Shown here: one piece after another, positions 43,856-44,080 of the stretch
Layout: each line of letters starts with the position of its first letter
Position numbering within the stretch: the stretch's first letter is position 1
Source of the DNA: an uncultured Eubacteriales bacterium
GTDB lineage: Bacteria; Bacillota; Clostridia; Oscillospirales; Ruminococcaceae
Length of the DNA stretch: 44,080 bases
Assembly (NCBI GenBank): GCA_900319075.1
Contig: ONMZ01000025.1
Coordinates: 1 to 44,080 of the forward strand
Direction of reading: 5' to 3'
Translations under genes and position numbers: made by a program
Notes under the pieces: model-generated
What the model was told of the DNA's origin: nothing
What the model saw: the letters and a program-made list of their open reading frames with translations, nothing else
Database searches by the model: none

Positions 43856-44080
43856 ATGAAGTACAAGGGATATTGGATAACCATTGCTCCTGCCGATGAC
43901 ATCAGAAGGAGTGATGCGATGGGGAACGAAACGGTCTGCAAAGGCTTTAACATCAAGGTGTTCAAGGATAAGGGAAAGACAGAACTGTTTGATGAGTTCT
44001 CTGCCGCTGTTGGTCACGAGATACTTGAAAACAGCGTAGAGGAAGCCGAGCAGTTCGCAAAGGACACGATCATCTGCGAA
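43856..44080 (+). CDS. Unknown protein, runs off the window
   Basis: Open frame of at least 75 codons from ATG 43856, behind GAAGGGGGTGAGAAA. MKYKGYWITIAPADDIRRSD, then GFNIKVFKDKGKTELFDEFS and EEAEQFAKDTIICE. Not recognised; resembles short alpha/beta proteins found in ICE modules. 13 bp after the cyclotransferase gene, so a third member of that operon. Confidence 0.75.
   Translation, partial: MKYKGYWITIAPADDIRRSDAMGNETVCKGFNIKVFKDKGKTELFDEFSAAVGHEILENSVEEAEQFAKDTIICE

Overview
The window looks like a piece of a Ruminococcus-type genome (Oscillospiraceae, anaerobic gut Firmicutes). The signs are medium GC, strong AGGAGG ribosome binding sites, a type III glutamine synthetase, a glutamate synthase split into separate domain genes, ANTAR-type regulators, and mobilisable elements with MobC/relaxase pairs and a large serine recombinase. 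I name no species.

Layout. (1) 1-3733: right end of a mobilisable element: MobC, a relaxase with a second gene nested in its 3' half, excisionase, and a tyrosine integrase carrying an inserted helix-turn-helix domain. (2) 3788-5439: an AT-rich pair of uncharacterised zinc-ribbon genes and a class B sortase remnant. (3) 5506-22127: a nitrogen assimilation island. An eight-gene leftward operon holds the four parts of glutamate synthase plus its ferredoxin-like subunit, a type I glutamine synthetase, a GNAT acetyltransferase and an ANTAR regulator. Divergent from it lie glnN (GSIII), an ammonium transporter with a PII domain, asparagine synthetase, CTP synthase and purF; the last three consume glutamine. 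The two divergent transcripts start from consensus promoters and meet leader terminators that share a GCAAWGGNG box, which suggests ANTAR-controlled antitermination. (4) 22190-22530 and 40661-40753: two halves of a second copy of the tyrosine integrase gene. (5) 22531-40662: an 18.1 kb element inserted exactly in that gene. Its ends form a near-palindromic reconstructed attP around an AC crossover, and a large serine recombinase lies beside the right end. Cargo: LysR regulator, aldo/keto reductases, flavodoxins, an AraC-type regulator, a stand-alone ANTAR protein, NADP-type glutamate dehydrogenase, the three subunits of NAD(P) transhydrogenase, an SDR and an alpha/beta hydrolase. (6) 40754-41669: toxin-antitoxin pair and tRNA terminator. 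(7) 41677-44080: a 3' tRNA-Met fragment that marks an att site, a regulatory/attachment region rich in short repeats, and the start of another element with an amidoligase and a gamma-glutamylcyclotransferase-like gene.

How it fits together: the chromosomal island captures ammonium (Amt), fixes it by GS/GOGAT and passes glutamine to asparagine, CTP and purine synthesis. The inserted element adds the energy-cheap route to glutamate (GDH) together with a transhydrogenase able to supply NADPH, and brings its own ANTAR protein and an ANTAR-like leader. Mobile DNA thus appears to extend the nitrogen circuit of its host. All functional statements are from reading motifs; nothing was searched or computed by program.
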